Assembly (NCBI GenBank): GCA_021561035.1
Contig: CP067346.1
Location: forward strand, 2,635,001 to 2,699,000
DNA length: 64,000 bases
Origin: Clostridioides sp. ES-S-0054-01
Lineage (GTDB): Bacteria; Bacillota; Clostridia; Peptostreptococcales; Peptostreptococcaceae
Reading direction: 5' to 3'
Shown here piece by piece: positions 26,201-36,444 of the stretch. The position numbers were made by a program, and so were the translations under genes. The notes beneath the pieces were generated by a model that worked only from the letters and a program-made list of their open reading frames with translations, did not search any database and was not told where the DNA came from. How positions within the stretch are numbered: the stretch's first letter is position 1; the number at the start of each line of letters is the position of its first letter.

Positions 26201-27232
26201 TTACTTGTATTTTCTTCTCAATTGCCCACAAGCTCCACTAATATCAGAACCCATAGACATCCTAACTGTGGCAGGTATATTATTTTTCTCCAAACTATCC
26301 CTAAACTTATAAATAAATGCTTTATCTGGCTTTTCGTATTCTCTTTCTTCAACTTTATTTATTGGTATTAAATTTACATGGCACAGCATACCTTTTAGGA
26401 GCTTAGCTAATGCCTTTGCTTCTTTTTCTGAGTCATTTACTCCTTTTATAAGAGAATATTCAAATGTAACCCTTCTATTTGTCTTTTTTATATAATATCT
26501 GCATGCATCTAATATTTCTTTAATAGAATAGGCATTTGCTACAGGCATAATTTTTCTTCTTTCTTCATCATAGGGCGAATGAAGTGATAAAGCTAAATTT
26601 ATAGCTATTTCTAAATCTGCCAACTCATACATTTTAGGTACTATTCCACAAGTTGAAAGAGTTATATGTCTATACCCTATATTAAGACCATTTTTTTCGT
26701 TAATTATTTTTAAAAATTGTTTTGTATTTTCAAAATTATCAAGTGGTTCACCACTTCCCATCAAGACAAGATTTGATACCCTCTTGCCAGTATCTTCTTG
26801 AATTTTAATAACTTGGTCTAAAATCTCCCATGGCTCTAGGTTTCTAATCAATCCATCCATTGTAGATGCACAAAAATTGCACCCCATCCTACAACCTACT
26901 TGGTTAGAAACACAGACAGTAACTCTACTATCATAATCCATCATCACAGTTTCTATTATATTTCCATCATCTAATAAAAACAAATATTTTTTTGTACTAT
27001 CTACCTTAGATTCCAACTTTAATTCTATATCTATATGACCTATACATGAAACCTCTTCTAATTTATTTCTCAAACTTTTTGGTATATTATTCATATCATC
27101 AAAAGTTTTTGCACCCTTATATATCCAAGAGAATATTTGGCTTCCTCTAAAGGGTTTTTCATCTATAGTTTTCATAAATTCTTTAAGTTCAACTTCAGTA
27201 AAATTCTTTAATACTACCTTTTTATTTTCCAT
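26201..27232 (-). CDS. rlmN: Dual-specificity 23S rRNA/tRNA adenine-C2 methyltransferase
   Basis: A radical-SAM enzyme that methylates C2 of A2503 in 23S rRNA and A37 in some tRNAs. It has 343 residues. The iron-sulfur cysteines are in GCRMGCNFCAS. The N-terminal domain shows FRGSQIFSWIYKGA, GSGEPLDN follows in the barrel, and the second catalytic Cys is in SDISGACGQL near the C-terminus. It follows rsmB by 7 nt and precedes the phosphatase by 19 nt, so it belongs to the same transcription run. Confidence 0.96.
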   Translation of the reverse strand: MENKKVVLKNFTEVELKEFMKTIDEKPFRGSQIFSWIYKGAKTFDDMNNIPKSLRNKLEEVSCIGHIDIELKLESKVDSTKKYLFLLDDGNIIETVMMDYDSRVTVCVSNQVGCRMGCNFCASTMDGLIRNLEPWEILDQVIKIQEDTGKRVSNLVLMGSGEPLDNFENTKQFLKIINEKNGLNIGYRHITLSTCGIVPKMYELADLEIAINLALSLHSPYDEERRKIMPVANAYSIKEILDACRYYIKKTNRRVTFEYSLIKGVNDSEKEAKALAKLLKGMLCHVNLIPINKVEEREYEKPDKAFIYKFRDSLEKNNIPATVRMSMGSDISGACGQLRRKYK

Positions 27233-27239
27233 TTTCTCA

Positions 27240-28565
27240 CTACCTTATTCTTTTTAATTTTGCTATGAAAAAACCATCTGTACCATGAATATTAGGATAT
27301 ATCTTTAAGTATCCTTTATCCTGATTGTCTAAATCTACATTTACTGTATCAATCGGAGTAAATTCAAAATTGTTATTTTCTTCAACAAAAGAATTAACTA
27401 TATTTATATTCTCCACATCTTGAATTGTACATGTACTATATACTAAAGTTCCACCAATTTTGACATACTTAGATGCATTTTCTAGAATTTTCTTTTGTAT
27501 AAAAGTGATGTCTTTTAACTCTTCTTCTTTCTTATATTTAATCTCTGGTTTACGTCTTATTATACCAAAACCAGAGCAAGGAACGTCTGCTAAAACATAA
27601 TCAAATTTACTTATACTATTTTTATCAATCTCAGAAGCATCAAATCTTTCTATACATACATTTTTAAGTCCCAATCTGTTTACAGTAGACTTTATAAGCT
27701 TTAGTTTATGCTCAAAAATATCTCTAGCTACTACTTGACCAGTATTGTTCATTAAAGTGGCTAAGTGGGTAGATTTCCCTCCAGGAGCACTACATACGTC
27801 CAAAACAAATGAACCTTCTCTTGGATTAATTACTTTCCCTACTATCATAGAACTTATATCTTGAATTGTAAATAAACCAGCCTTAAATAATTCATTTTTT
27901 TCTATATTTTTCATTTTTTCGACTTTAATAGCTTCTTCTACCATAGGAATTTTTAAACATAAAATGCCCATTTCACTTAATTTTTTAATAAGTTCTTCTC
28001 TACTTATTTTAAGTGTATTTGTTCTTATATAGATACTAGGCTTTTCATTGTTCGCTTCCAACAAATCTTCAGTAAACTCTTGTCCAAATTTCTCTATCCA
28101 ATTTTTTATAATCCAAGAGTTATAGGAATACTTTATAGATAAGTATTTTACACTATCTTCCTCAGTTATGTCCATTATAGTATCCTTACTTCTTATTTCA
28201 TTTCTAAGAATGGCATTTATGAAACCAGAAGACTTTTTATCATATTTCTTAGATAGTTTTACAGTTTCATTAACTGCTGCATAATCAGATATACTATCTA
28301 AAAACAAAATCTGATATGTTCCCATTCTTAAAAAGATTTTAACATAAGTTGACATTTTTTTTACTTTTATTTTTGAAAGTTTATTGATTATATAATCTAA
28401 ATAATACTTATTTTCTATTACTCCATATATTAATTCTGTGGCAAGCCCTCTATCCATGTCACTCATTTCTAAGTTTTTAAAATGTTTATTTATTGCAATA
28501 TTTGAGTAATTATCATTTTTTTCTATATCACATAATACTTTAAATCCAATTTCTCTTGCATCCAT
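27240..28565 (-). CDS. rsmB: 16S rRNA cytosine-967 C5-methyltransferase
   Basis: An SAM-dependent RNA methyltransferase of 441 residues. An N-terminal NusB-like RNA-binding domain (about 1-135; ATELIYGVIENKYYLDYII) is followed by the methyltransferase domain. Motifs are DVCSAPGGKSTHLA (SAM binding), DVPCSGFGIIRRKP (PC catalytic pair) and YSTCTIQDVEN (TC Cys nucleophile). I use ATG 28563-28565, preceded by AAGGGAG; an in-frame ATG 27 nt upstream has no site. It lies in the fmt-rsmB-rlmN-phosphatase-prkC order common in Firmicutes. Confidence 0.95.
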   Translation of the reverse strand: MDAREIGFKVLCDIEKNDNYSNIAINKHFKNLEMSDMDRGLATELIYGVIENKYYLDYIINKLSKIKVKKMSTYVKIFLRMGTYQILFLDSISDYAAVNETVKLSKKYDKKSSGFINAILRNEIRSKDTIMDITEEDSVKYLSIKYSYNSWIIKNWIEKFGQEFTEDLLEANNEKPSIYIRTNTLKISREELIKKLSEMGILCLKIPMVEEAIKVEKMKNIEKNELFKAGLFTIQDISSMIVGKVINPREGSFVLDVCSAPGGKSTHLATLMNNTGQVVARDIFEHKLKLIKSTVNRLGLKNVCIERFDASEIDKNSISKFDYVLADVPCSGFGIIRRKPEIKYKKEEELKDITFIQKKILENASKYVKIGGTLVYSTCTIQDVENINIVNSFVEENNNFEFTPIDTVNVDLDNQDKGYLKIYPNIHGTDGFFIAKLKRIR

Positions 28566-28627
28566 ATAAATTTCTCCCTTATTATTAAACATAAAAAAGG
28601 GTTGTTTCTAAACAACCCACTTTACTT

Positions 28628-29329
28628 TTAGTCATTTCTTCTTTGAGCTATTAGTAACAATCTAAGTAATTGAAGTATTGAAACCAATGCTGCTGCAACA
28701 TATGTTAAAGCTGCTGCTGAAAGCACTCTTCTACTTTGTCTTGACTCACTCTCATCTATAATACCTAAATTTCCAAGTTGGACGATTGCTCTACTTGAAG
28801 CATTAAATTCTACAGGCAATGTTATTATTTGGAATAACACTGAAGCCGAAAACAATAGTATCCCAATTTTTAAAAATGGACCAGCCATAATAAATCCTAT
28901 AAGTATTAAAAACCAAGATATACTTGAAGCAAAATTTACTACTGGTACTAAGCTACTTCTTATTTGAAGAGGTGCATAACCTTTAGCATGTTGTATTGCA
29001 TGACCACATTCATGTGCAGCTACTGCAACAGAAGTTATAGATGTTCCATAATACACATCTTCTGACAATCTTACAGCCTTTCTTCTTGGGTCATAATGGT
29101 CACTTAGATGCCCTCTAACCATTTCTATACTTACATCATACAAACCATTTGAATCAAGTACTCTTCTTGCTGTTTGCTCTCCAGTATATCCTCTACGTGT
29201 ATTTACTCTTAAATACTTATTTGTTGTTGAACTTACTTTAAATTGTGCATATAAAGCAAATAATATAGCTGGAATTAATACAACCATCGTTGGGTCAAAT
29301 CCCCAAAAACCGCCATATACAGGGTACAT
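28628..29329 (-). CDS. Membrane zinc metallopeptidase, YugP family
   Basis: A 233-residue membrane protein with a zinc-peptidase core. A hydrophobic N-terminus (about 10-28) is followed by a soluble stretch with RRKAVRLSEDVYYG and the metal motif HECGHAIQH near residue 115. Three further hydrophobic segments follow, the last just before the charged C-terminus. The physiological target is unknown. ATG 29327-29329 has AGGAGAG upstream; GTG 29338 is an alternative but overlaps that site. It lies between DUF116 and rsmB in the housekeeping run. Confidence 0.85.
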   Translation of the reverse strand: MYPVYGGFWGFDPTMVVLIPAILFALYAQFKVSSTTNKYLRVNTRRGYTGEQTARRVLDSNGLYDVSIEMVRGHLSDHYDPRRKAVRLSEDVYYGTSITSVAVAAHECGHAIQHAKGYAPLQIRSSLVPVVNFASSISWFLILIGFIMAGPFLKIGILLFSASVLFQIITLPVEFNASSRAIVQLGNLGIIDESESRQSRRVLSAAALTYVAAALVSILQLLRLLLIAQRRND

Positions 29330-29397
29330 AAATAACACTCTCCTAAAATATATTTTTATTATACATCCTCTTAATATTCACATAACTTAAAAACAGT

Positions 29398-30150
29398 TTA
29401 ATTACAAGCTAATATACTTTTTCCTGTTAAAAAGTCTATAGTTTTTTCAATATCTACCATATCTACATTAGTATTTACACAAGGCCCATTAGGTCTTTTG
29501 TTAAATACACCTAAAACAGGAATTTTTTTAATATCTTGTATTCCAGATGTCAAATCTCTTTCACATGCAACAGCTACAACAGCTTTAGGTTTATTGTCTA
29601 TTATAATTTTTCTAGCTAAAGTTCCTCCTGTAGCTACAAATATTTTTACATTAGTTCTTTCCTTTAGCTTAATTAGTTCTCCTATGTTGCATCTTCCACA
29701 TTCTTTACAATTATCTATATCATTAGTAACTTTTAATTTACAACTATTCTCTTGAATACAATGAGGTATTAAAATTATTATATCCTCTGGATTAAAATTA
29801 TATTTATTACTGTATATATATTCATTATTTAACTTTATATATATTCTTCTAATCTCACTTTTTGACATACCAAAGGATGATGCAATGAAAGATATAATAG
29901 GAAATAATCCACTGACAATCTTAAAATTTATTTTCATTATATTTGAGTTAACATTCTTTCCTTTAATTACTCTATAAGTAACTGCTGTTGAACATAGTAT
30001 TATAAGTATTAGCGACATTATTATAACATTTATTATTAAAGAAAATATTTGAGTCAAACTTATTATAAAAAAATTTACAACTCCTACCAAAATCCCTAAT
30101 ATTAGAATTAAAATCCCAACACTTGTTAAATACTTCTTTATATCTGTCAT
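29398..30150 (-). CDS. DUF116 family membrane protein
   Basis: A 250-residue protein of unknown function. Two hydrophobic helices at the N-terminus (about 10-30 and 35-60) anchor it. The C-terminal domain has a Cys-rich pattern: HCIQENSCKL, then DIDNCKECGRCNIGEL, and CERDLTSGI farther on. These suggest a metal or iron-sulfur site. I use ATG 30148-30150, preceded by TTAGGTGA; GTG 30159 is inside that site. It is found between fmt and the YugP-type peptidase, a linkage seen in other clostridia. Confidence 0.82.
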   Translation of the reverse strand: MTDIKKYLTSVGILILILGILVGVVNFFIISLTQIFSLIINVIIMSLILIILCSTAVTYRVIKGKNVNSNIMKINFKIVSGLFPIISFIASSFGMSKSEIRRIYIKLNNEYIYSNKYNFNPEDIIILIPHCIQENSCKLKVTNDIDNCKECGRCNIGELIKLKERTNVKIFVATGGTLARKIIIDNKPKAVVAVACERDLTSGIQDIKKIPVLGVFNKRPNGPCVNTNVDMVDIEKTIDFLTGKSILACN

Positions 30151-30159
30151 ACTTTTCAC

Positions 30160-31089
30160 CTAACCCAATACTAAACCAGTTTCTATAGTATTCCCTTTTA
30201 TATATTCACCAACCAACATTCTCTTTTTATTTGGCATCTGAATTTCTTCAATTAAAAGCACCTTATCTATAGTGCTTACTTTTATACCCTCTTTGCTTAC
30301 ATCAATTATTGTACCTGCACCTTTGGTGCTTTTTTCATCTAACACTTTAGTTTTCCAAACTTTCATTATAACACCATTATAGGTAGTATAAGCACTTGGC
30401 CATGGATTTACACCTCTAACTAAATTATGTATTTCCCTAGCACTTTTTGAAAAGTCTATATTACCTAATGATTTATTCATTATTGGAGCATAAGAAAATT
30501 CCTCATGATTTTGTACTTCTCTTGGAGCAGTTCCTTCTTCAATTAACTTTAATGTTTCTTTTAATGTTTCTGCTCCTATATTCATCATTTTATCATGAAG
30601 TTCTCCTGCTGTTATATTATCATCAAGATTTACTTCTGTCTTTAGTATCATATCTCCAGTATCTAGACCTTCATCCATATACATAGTTGTAACACCAGTC
30701 TTTTCTTCACCATTTATTATTACCCAATTTATAGGTGCCGCACCTCTATATTTTGGAAGTAAAGAAACATGAACATTTATACATCCAAGTCTAGGAATCT
30801 CTAATATTCCTTTTGGAAGTATCTGCCCAAAAGCTACAACCACTATTACATCTGGATTTAAAGATTTCATTGTATCTATAAATTCTTTATCTCTAGCCTT
30901 GATTGGTTGATATACAGGTATATTATTTTCAATTGCCAGTTCTTTTACTGGACTCATACCCAGTTTTTTACCTCTTCCTTTTGGTTTATCTGGTTGAGTT
31001 ACAACACCTAATATTTCATACTTCTCATCTATTATTTTTTGTAAACAAGGAACTGCTATATCAGGAGTTCCCATAAATACTATTTTCAT
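30160..31089 (-). CDS. fmt: Methionyl-tRNA formyltransferase
   Basis: Formylates initiator Met-tRNA using 10-formyltetrahydrofolate. The 309-residue length is typical. MGTPDIAVPCL opens the Rossmann domain, VVAFGQILPKGIL follows, and SLLPKYRGAAPINW is the family signature next to the active site, with the Asp in GLDTGDM. The C-terminal OB-like domain (about 205-305) binds tRNA. It lies 14 nt after def; the def-fmt pair adds and later removes the formyl group. Confidence 0.96.
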   Translation of the reverse strand: MKIVFMGTPDIAVPCLQKIIDEKYEILGVVTQPDKPKGRGKKLGMSPVKELAIENNIPVYQPIKARDKEFIDTMKSLNPDVIVVVAFGQILPKGILEIPRLGCINVHVSLLPKYRGAAPINWVIINGEEKTGVTTMYMDEGLDTGDMILKTEVNLDDNITAGELHDKMMNIGAETLKETLKLIEEGTAPREVQNHEEFSYAPIMNKSLGNIDFSKSAREIHNLVRGVNPWPSAYTTYNGVIMKVWKTKVLDEKSTKGAGTIIDVSKEGIKVSTIDKVLLIEEIQMPNKKRMLVGEYIKGNTIETGLVLG

Positions 31090-31103
31090 TAAATCAACTC
31101 CTA

Positions 31104-31544
31104 CTACTTTTCTATTCTATCAACAAATAGAATTCCATCTAAGTGGTCTATTTCATGACAAAATGCTCTAGCCAAAAGTTCTTCTCCTTCTAACTCTATT
31201 GTTTTACCATTTCTATCTAAAGCTCTAACTTTTACATAATTTGGTCTTCTAACATCTCCAGCTTCTCCAACAACACTTAAGCACCCTTCCTCATCTATTT
31301 GCTCCCCAGATGTTTCTATTATTTCAGGATTTATAAGTTCTATAAGCTCTTCTCCAATATCTATTACTACTACTCTTTTTAAGATTCCAACTTGAGGTGC
31401 AGCTAATCCAACACCATCTGCATTATACATAGTTTCTGCCATATCATCTAATAATTGTATTATCTTTTCATCAATTTTTTCAACCTTTTTTGATTTCTTT
31501 CTTAATACCGGTTCTCCTATTTGAACTATTTGTCTTAAAGCCAT
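31104..31544 (-). CDS. def: Peptide deformylase
   Basis: Removes the N-formyl group from new proteins. The three family motifs are present in this 146-residue protein: [10 protein letters not shown] (motif 1), EEGCLSV with the metal-binding Cys (motif 2), and CHEIDHLDG with both His and the catalytic Glu (motif 3). The short length without C-terminal extension and the EGCLS form fit type I deformylases. AGGAGG precedes the ATG. It lies 17 nt after priA and directly before fmt. Confidence 0.96.
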   Translation of the reverse strand: MALRQIVQIGEPVLRKKSKKVEKIDEKIIQLLDDMAETMYNADGVGLAAPQVGILKRVVVIDIGEELIELINPEIIETSGEQIDEEGCLSVVGEAGDVRRPNYVKVRALDRNGKTIELEGEELLARAFCHEIDHLDGILFVDRIEK

Positions 31545-31561
31545 TATATTTCCTCCTAAAT

Positions 31562-34051
31562 TTATAATACACTGTTTGGATTAATATCTATAGATACATT
31601 GATATTCTTATCAAATATCAAATCTCGTTTTGTTATACATATATATTTTATTATACCCTTTAACAGATTAATTTCAATATTTTCATCTTTAAAGAGTATC
31701 TGCCACCTATAATTTTGATTTATTTTTGATATTGAACATGGATTTGGACCTAATATAAATCCTAAATCATTTATACCCCTTTTTTCTAATAAATAAATCA
31801 ATGATGCATGCATATTTTTTATGTTTTTTACTACTAATTGCTCATCTTCCCCACTAACAACTACACTCAACATGTTATTAAAAGGAGAATATCCAAATGC
31901 TTTTCTTATTTTTATCTCATCTTCATAAAAACCCTCATAATCATACTCAATAGCATGTTTAATAGCATAGTGTTCAGTATCATAAGTTTGAAGCACTACT
32001 TTTCCTTCTTTATCAGCTCTCCCTGCTCTTCCAGAAACTTGAGTTATCAATTGAAATGTAGTTTCAAAGCTTTTAAAATCTGGAAAATTTAGTATCATAT
32101 CAGCAGATAAAATACCTACCAAAGTTACATTTTCAAAATCCAGCCCTTTACTTAACATCTGCGTTCCAATCAGTACATCCGCTTCTTTATCTTTAAATTT
32201 ATTTAGTATCTCATCTAAAGTACCTTTTTTTGAAGTTGTATCCTTATCCATTCTCAAAGTTTTTATATCTGGAAAAATATATTTTAATTCCTCCTCAATC
32301 TTTTGAGTTCCAACTCCAAATGGCTTAACATAGTTACTTTTACATTCAGGACACTCTTTTGGGATTTCTTTCTCATATCCACAATAGTGGCATCTTCCAA
32401 TATTCCTTTTCTTATGATAAGTTAAAGATATATCACAATTTTCACATTGGAACACATATCCACATTTTCTACAAGATACAAAATTTGCATAACCTCTTCT
32501 ATTTAAAAACAGTATCACTTGACTATTTTCTTCAATCGCACAACTTATTTCTTTTTGTAATTTCAAACTAAATATGCTTCTATTTCCTTTATCTAGCTCA
32601 TCTTTCATGTCTACCACTTCAATATTTGGAAGAGGTTTATCATTTGCTCTACTCTTTATATTTATAAGTTTGTATTCTCCAGATTTTGCCCTATAATACT
32701 CTTCAATTGAAGGTGTAGCTGAACCTAAAATAAGAGTTAGATTATTTTTTAACGCCATAAATCTAGCCACTTCTATAGCATTAAACTTTGGATTCTTCTC
32801 AGACTTATATGATGACTCATGACATTCATCAATTATTATCAAGCCTAAAGAATTAAAAGGTGCAAATAAAGCCGACCTAGCTCCAATTAGAACTCTTACT
32901 TTACCTGCTTTGACAGCCTTATAAACATCATGTTTTTCTCCTTCAGATAGTTTACTGTGAAATACTCCAACTAAATCTCCAAACCTACTCTTTAGCCTAT
33001 CTATTGTTTGAGGAGTTAATGCTATCTCAGGTACTAAGAATATACTGTCTAAACCTTGGCTTAGAGCAAATTCTATTATTTCTATATAAACTTCAGTTTT
33101 TCCACTTCCAGTTACTCCATGAATTAAGTATGGTTTTTTATCATCCAAAAGCATATTCGATTTTATCTCATCAACTGCTTCTTGTTGCTCATTGTTTAAT
33201 TTTATATTTTTTAATATGGATTTGTAAATACTTTTTGGTTCTCTATAATAATCCTTAAATTCTAGGGTTATTAACTTTTTCTTACTTAAAGAGTTTATAC
33301 TTTGTTTTGAAGCATTTAATAAATCCAATAAATCATTTATCTCTACATTTTTATTATTTTTAAGAAAAGTTAATATTTCTTTTTGTTTACTTCCTACATT
33401 TATTTTATTTTGCTCTATATAATCGTCAATTTTATCACTTTCCAAACTCAAAGATATATAACATACTTTCTTCTCATTTTTGTGATTTTTGTATTCCCAA
33501 CATAATTTTATAATTCCATTTTTATTCATTGCGTACAAAGAACTATTTAGATTTGGTATATATTTTAACTTATCAACCTTAATTTTACCTTTACTATCAA
33601 TTACTTTTTCTACTATTTCTCTATTTTTATCACTTAAAGTTGATATTTTTTCCTTCAATTCAATATCGTTTAATCCACTTAAATTTTCACCTAATAAGAC
33701 TACTTTATAATTATTTAGTTTGTATCCTTTTGGATATATCAAATTTATACATTCTATATAAGTACACAAATATCTATTTTTCATCCAATAAACCAATTCT
33801 AAGTCTTCTTTTCTAAATATTGGATTTTCATCCAATATATCAATAATTTCTTTTATTTTTATTTTTTCATCTAAGCTATCTGTAAATTGAAATACAAAGG
33901 CTTCTGTTGGTTTATTACCTTTTCCAAATGGTACTAATATTCTATGTCCAATTTTTATAACATCAGATAAAAATACAGGAATTTGATATGTAAATAAATT
34001 ATCTGTGTATATAGTATTACTTCTAACTATTACCTTTGCATATTTTTTCAT
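31562..34051 (-). CDS. priA: Primosomal replication-restart helicase PriA
   Basis: A helicase that reloads DnaB-type helicase on repaired forks, 829 residues. An N-terminal DNA 3'-end binding domain and a winged helix precede the helicase lobe with [11 protein letters not shown] (Walker A) and [11 protein letters not shown] (Walker B; most PriA proteins read DEEH, here the second acidic residue is Cys). Zinc-finger cysteines lie in [13 protein letters not shown] and [30 protein letters not shown] is motif VI. I chose ATG 34049-34051 with a weak AGAGG upstream; an in-frame ATG 36 nt earlier has no better site. It starts the priA-def-fmt run. Confidence 0.93.
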   Translation of the reverse strand: MKKYAKVIVRSNTIYTDNLFTYQIPVFLSDVIKIGHRILVPFGKGNKPTEAFVFQFTDSLDEKIKIKEIIDILDENPIFRKEDLELVYWMKNRYLCTYIECINLIYPKGYKLNNYKVVLLGENLSGLNDIELKEKISTLSDKNREIVEKVIDSKGKIKVDKLKYIPNLNSSLYAMNKNGIIKLCWEYKNHKNEKKVCYISLSLESDKIDDYIEQNKINVGSKQKEILTFLKNNKNVEINDLLDLLNASKQSINSLSKKKLITLEFKDYYREPKSIYKSILKNIKLNNEQQEAVDEIKSNMLLDDKKPYLIHGVTGSGKTEVYIEIIEFALSQGLDSIFLVPEIALTPQTIDRLKSRFGDLVGVFHSKLSEGEKHDVYKAVKAGKVRVLIGARSALFAPFNSLGLIIIDECHESSYKSEKNPKFNAIEVARFMALKNNLTLILGSATPSIEEYYRAKSGEYKLINIKSRANDKPLPNIEVVDMKDELDKGNRSIFSLKLQKEISCAIEENSQVILFLNRRGYANFVSCRKCGYVFQCENCDISLTYHKKRNIGRCHYCGYEKEIPKECPECKSNYVKPFGVGTQKIEEELKYIFPDIKTLRMDKDTTSKKGTLDEILNKFKDKEADVLIGTQMLSKGLDFENVTLVGILSADMILNFPDFKSFETTFQLITQVSGRAGRADKEGKVVLQTYDTEHYAIKHAIEYDYEGFYEDEIKIRKAFGYSPFNNMLSVVVSGEDEQLVVKNIKNMHASLIYLLEKRGINDLGFILGPNPCSISKINQNYRWQILFKDENIEINLLKGIIKYICITKRDLIFDKNINVSIDINPNSVL

Positions 34052-34210
34052 TGTAAAACCTCTACTTAAATTTAATCTACTGTTCATATTTTAATATATT
34101 TTACAAAATATCAAAATTTCAGCATTTATAAAAAATTTCAAGTTAATAATATTAACTCTATATTAATAATTAACTATTAATCATATTTTATACTTTATGA
34201 CAAAATAAAT

Positions 34211-34278
34211 GCTGAAAACTACAATTTAACTGACATTTGCGAGTTTTTACTCGCTAAAATTAAATTGCAGCTTTCAGC
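34211..34278. repeat. Nested palindromic element between coaBC and priA
   Basis: Outer arms 34211-34228 and 34261-34278 match at 16 of 18 positions. A second short stem GCGAG/CTCGC (34239-34254) sits inside. No T run follows on either strand. The rest of the 34052-34324 gap is A+T rich without a visible gene. Confidence 0.65.
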
Positions 34279-34324
34279 CACTTTAGCTGTGATAAAATAC
34301 ACAAATATCATATTTAAAAAGGTC

Positions 34325-35524
34325 TTATTTCTCAAGCAATGCTTTAACTTTATCTAAAATAACATTGGCTACTTCTTCTTTTTTCATTTTAGGATACTCA
34401 GTAATATTTCCTTCTACATCTATTATTTTTACAATATTAGTATCAGCTCTAAAACCAGCACCCTCTTTGGTTAAATCATTTGCCACAATAAAATCTAGAT
34501 TTTTCTTTTTTATTTTTCCTTTGGCGTGTTCTATAAGGTCATTAGTTTCAGCTGCAAAGCCTACTAATATCTTATCTTCTTTTATTTTTCCTATTTCATA
34601 AGCAATATCGTAATTCCTACTTAGTTCTATTGATAAATCATCATTCTTCTTTTTAATTTTTTTCTCAGAATAAGTTTTTGGTTTATAATCTGCAACTGCT
34701 GCACTTTGAATTACGATTTTATTTTCACTTAAATTTGATACTACTGCTTCGTACAAGTCTTGTGCTGACTCTATTTGAACAAACTTTTTAAGATTTTGTG
34801 GAATAGAAAGATTTGTAGGGCCTGATATTAATGTTACATCAGCACCTCTAGATATAGCTTCTCTCGCTATAGAATATCCCATCTTCCCAGAAGACCTATT
34901 AGTTAGATATCTTACTGGGTCTATACTTTCTACAGTTGGACCAGCTGTAACTATTATGCTCTGACCCTTTAAATCTTGCTCTTTAGTAAGGTTTACCAAA
35001 ACTTCATCCACTATTGCATCTGGATTAGCTAATTTACCTGCTCCAATATCTCCACATGCAAGTCTTCCACTCTCTGGTTCAATAAATTTATATCCAAAAT
35101 TCTTTAAAGTTTGTATATTTTTTTGAACAATTGGATTTTCATACATATTAGTATTCATAGCTGGTGCTATCAGAACCTGTGCTTTGGTTGCCATAACAGT
35201 AGTTGTTAACATATCGTCGGCTATCCCATTTGCAATCTTTCCTATAACATTTGCACTTGCTGGTACTATTAAGAATAAATCTGCTTTTTTTGCCAATGAT
35301 ATATGCTCAACTTCCCAAGTTTTTGGTTCTTCAAACATATCTTCTACTACATAATTTTGACTTAGTGATTGAAATGTAAGTGGTTTAACAAATTCTGTTG
35401 CTGATTTTGTCATTATAACATGGATATTTGCATTTAGTTTTTTTAACTTACTTACAACATTACAAGCCTTATATGCAGCTATTCCTCCGCTTATGCCAAT
35501 TACAACAGTTTTATCTTTTAGCAT
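34325..35524 (-). CDS. coaBC: Bifunctional phosphopantothenoylcysteine decarboxylase/synthase
   Basis: Two consecutive steps of coenzyme A synthesis in one 399-residue protein. The N-terminal FMN-dependent decarboxylase (CoaC, about 1-180) has GISGGIAAYKA, catalytic His in WEVEHISLAKKAD, and PAMNTNMYENP. The C-terminal CTP-dependent synthase (CoaB) has VTAGPTVESIDPVRYLTNRSSGKMG and AAVADYKP. I use ATG 35522-35524, preceded by GAGGAG; it overlaps nothing but is 4 nt from the rpoZ stop. The gmk-rpoZ-coaBC-priA order is conserved in Firmicutes. Confidence 0.95.
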   Translation of the reverse strand: MLKDKTVVIGISGGIAAYKACNVVSKLKKLNANIHVIMTKSATEFVKPLTFQSLSQNYVVEDMFEEPKTWEVEHISLAKKADLFLIVPASANVIGKIANGIADDMLTTTVMATKAQVLIAPAMNTNMYENPIVQKNIQTLKNFGYKFIEPESGRLACGDIGAGKLANPDAIVDEVLVNLTKEQDLKGQSIIVTAGPTVESIDPVRYLTNRSSGKMGYSIAREAISRGADVTLISGPTNLSIPQNLKKFVQIESAQDLYEAVVSNLSENKIVIQSAAVADYKPKTYSEKKIKKKNDDLSIELSRNYDIAYEIGKIKEDKILVGFAAETNDLIEHAKGKIKKKNLDFIVANDLTKEGAGFRADTNIVKIIDVEGNITEYPKMKKEEVANVILDKVKALLEK

Positions 35525-35528
35525 GACT

Positions 35529-35795
35529 TTACTCCTCTTCTGAAATTTGTTGATGTTGCTCAGCATGATGTCTAGCTTCTTCTATCTCTATTTCTTCTTC
35601 TGTTAGTAATCTATATGTTATTTTTCCACTTGCAACTTCTTTAGTTGCTACACATACAGGCTTCTCCTTAGCTTTATTTGAAACATATGGCTCTTCTCCA
35701 TCAATTAATTTTCTTGCTCTCTTTGAAACAGTCCCTACTAAATAGTATCTGTTGTCTATTTTTTCTAGTACCTCATTGATAGATGGTTTTAACAT
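35529..35795 (-). CDS. rpoZ: RNA polymerase omega subunit
   Basis: A small core RNA polymerase subunit of 88 residues that supports assembly of beta-prime. It opens MLKPSINEVLEKIDNRYYLV and has the conserved SKRARKLIDGE near residue 25-35, then the KPVCVATKEVASGKI segment. The C-terminus is acidic and His/Gln rich. AAGGAGG precedes the ATG. It lies 2 nt after gmk and 4 nt before coaBC, so the three are translated from one message. Confidence 0.95.
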   Translation of the reverse strand: MLKPSINEVLEKIDNRYYLVGTVSKRARKLIDGEEPYVSNKAKEKPVCVATKEVASGKITYRLLTEEEIEIEEARHHAEQHQQISEEE

Positions 35796-35797
35796 AA

Positions 35798-36415
35798 TTA
35801 TAATTCCTCCTTGAATTTCTCTATTATAATATTTTTATATCTGCTAACTTTATTCTTTTCAGATGATATTATACCTTCTATTTCTTTAGCAGATGTTTTT
35901 ACATCTTCATTAAGTATAAAATAATCATAATCCTTAATCATTTTAATTTCTTCATATGCACAGCTAAATCTCTTCTCTATTTCAGCTTCTGTTTCTGTAC
36001 CTCTTCCAACAATTCTATTTTTTAGTTCTTTAAGTGATGGTGGTAGTACAAATATAAATACTCCCTCTGGGCAAACTTCTTTTATTTGTTTTGCTCCTTG
36101 CATTTCAATCTCCAATAATACATCCTGTCCATTTTCTAAACATTCCATTATTGCTGCTTTTGGAGTTCCATAAAAATTATCATAAATTTGAGCATACTCC
36201 AAAAACTCACCTTTTTTTATCATATCTTCAAACTTTTCCTTGCTTATGAAGAAATAATTTACTCCATCAACTTCTCCAGTTCTGGGTTTTCTTGTAGTAG
36301 CTGATACAGAAAGTTTTATTGTATCATTTTCTTTAAGTAGTTCTTTGCAAATAGTACCTTTTCCTGCACCTGATGGTCCTGATACAACTAGCAATAATCC
36401 TTTTTTCGCAAACAT
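35798..36415 (-). CDS. gmk: Guanylate kinase
   Basis: Phosphorylates GMP to GDP. The 205-residue protein has the P loop SGPSGAGKGTI at residues 11-21. The GMP-binding segment is TTRKPRTGEVDGVNYFF near residue 40, and the lid region IVGRGTETEAEIEKR follows. A ribosome site AAGGGGAA lies before the ATG. It sits between the YicC-type gene and rpoZ. The small remA (DUF370) gene often found between yicC and gmk is absent here: only 29 nt separate the two. Confidence 0.96.
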   Translation of the reverse strand: MFAKKGLLLVVSGPSGAGKGTICKELLKENDTIKLSVSATTRKPRTGEVDGVNYFFISKEKFEDMIKKGEFLEYAQIYDNFYGTPKAAIMECLENGQDVLLEIEMQGAKQIKEVCPEGVFIFVLPPSLKELKNRIVGRGTETEAEIEKRFSCAYEEIKMIKDYDYFILNEDVKTSAKEIEGIISSEKNKVSRYKNIIIEKFKEEL

Positions 36416-36444
36416 TTAAGCATTCCCCTTCTAATATTGTATTC

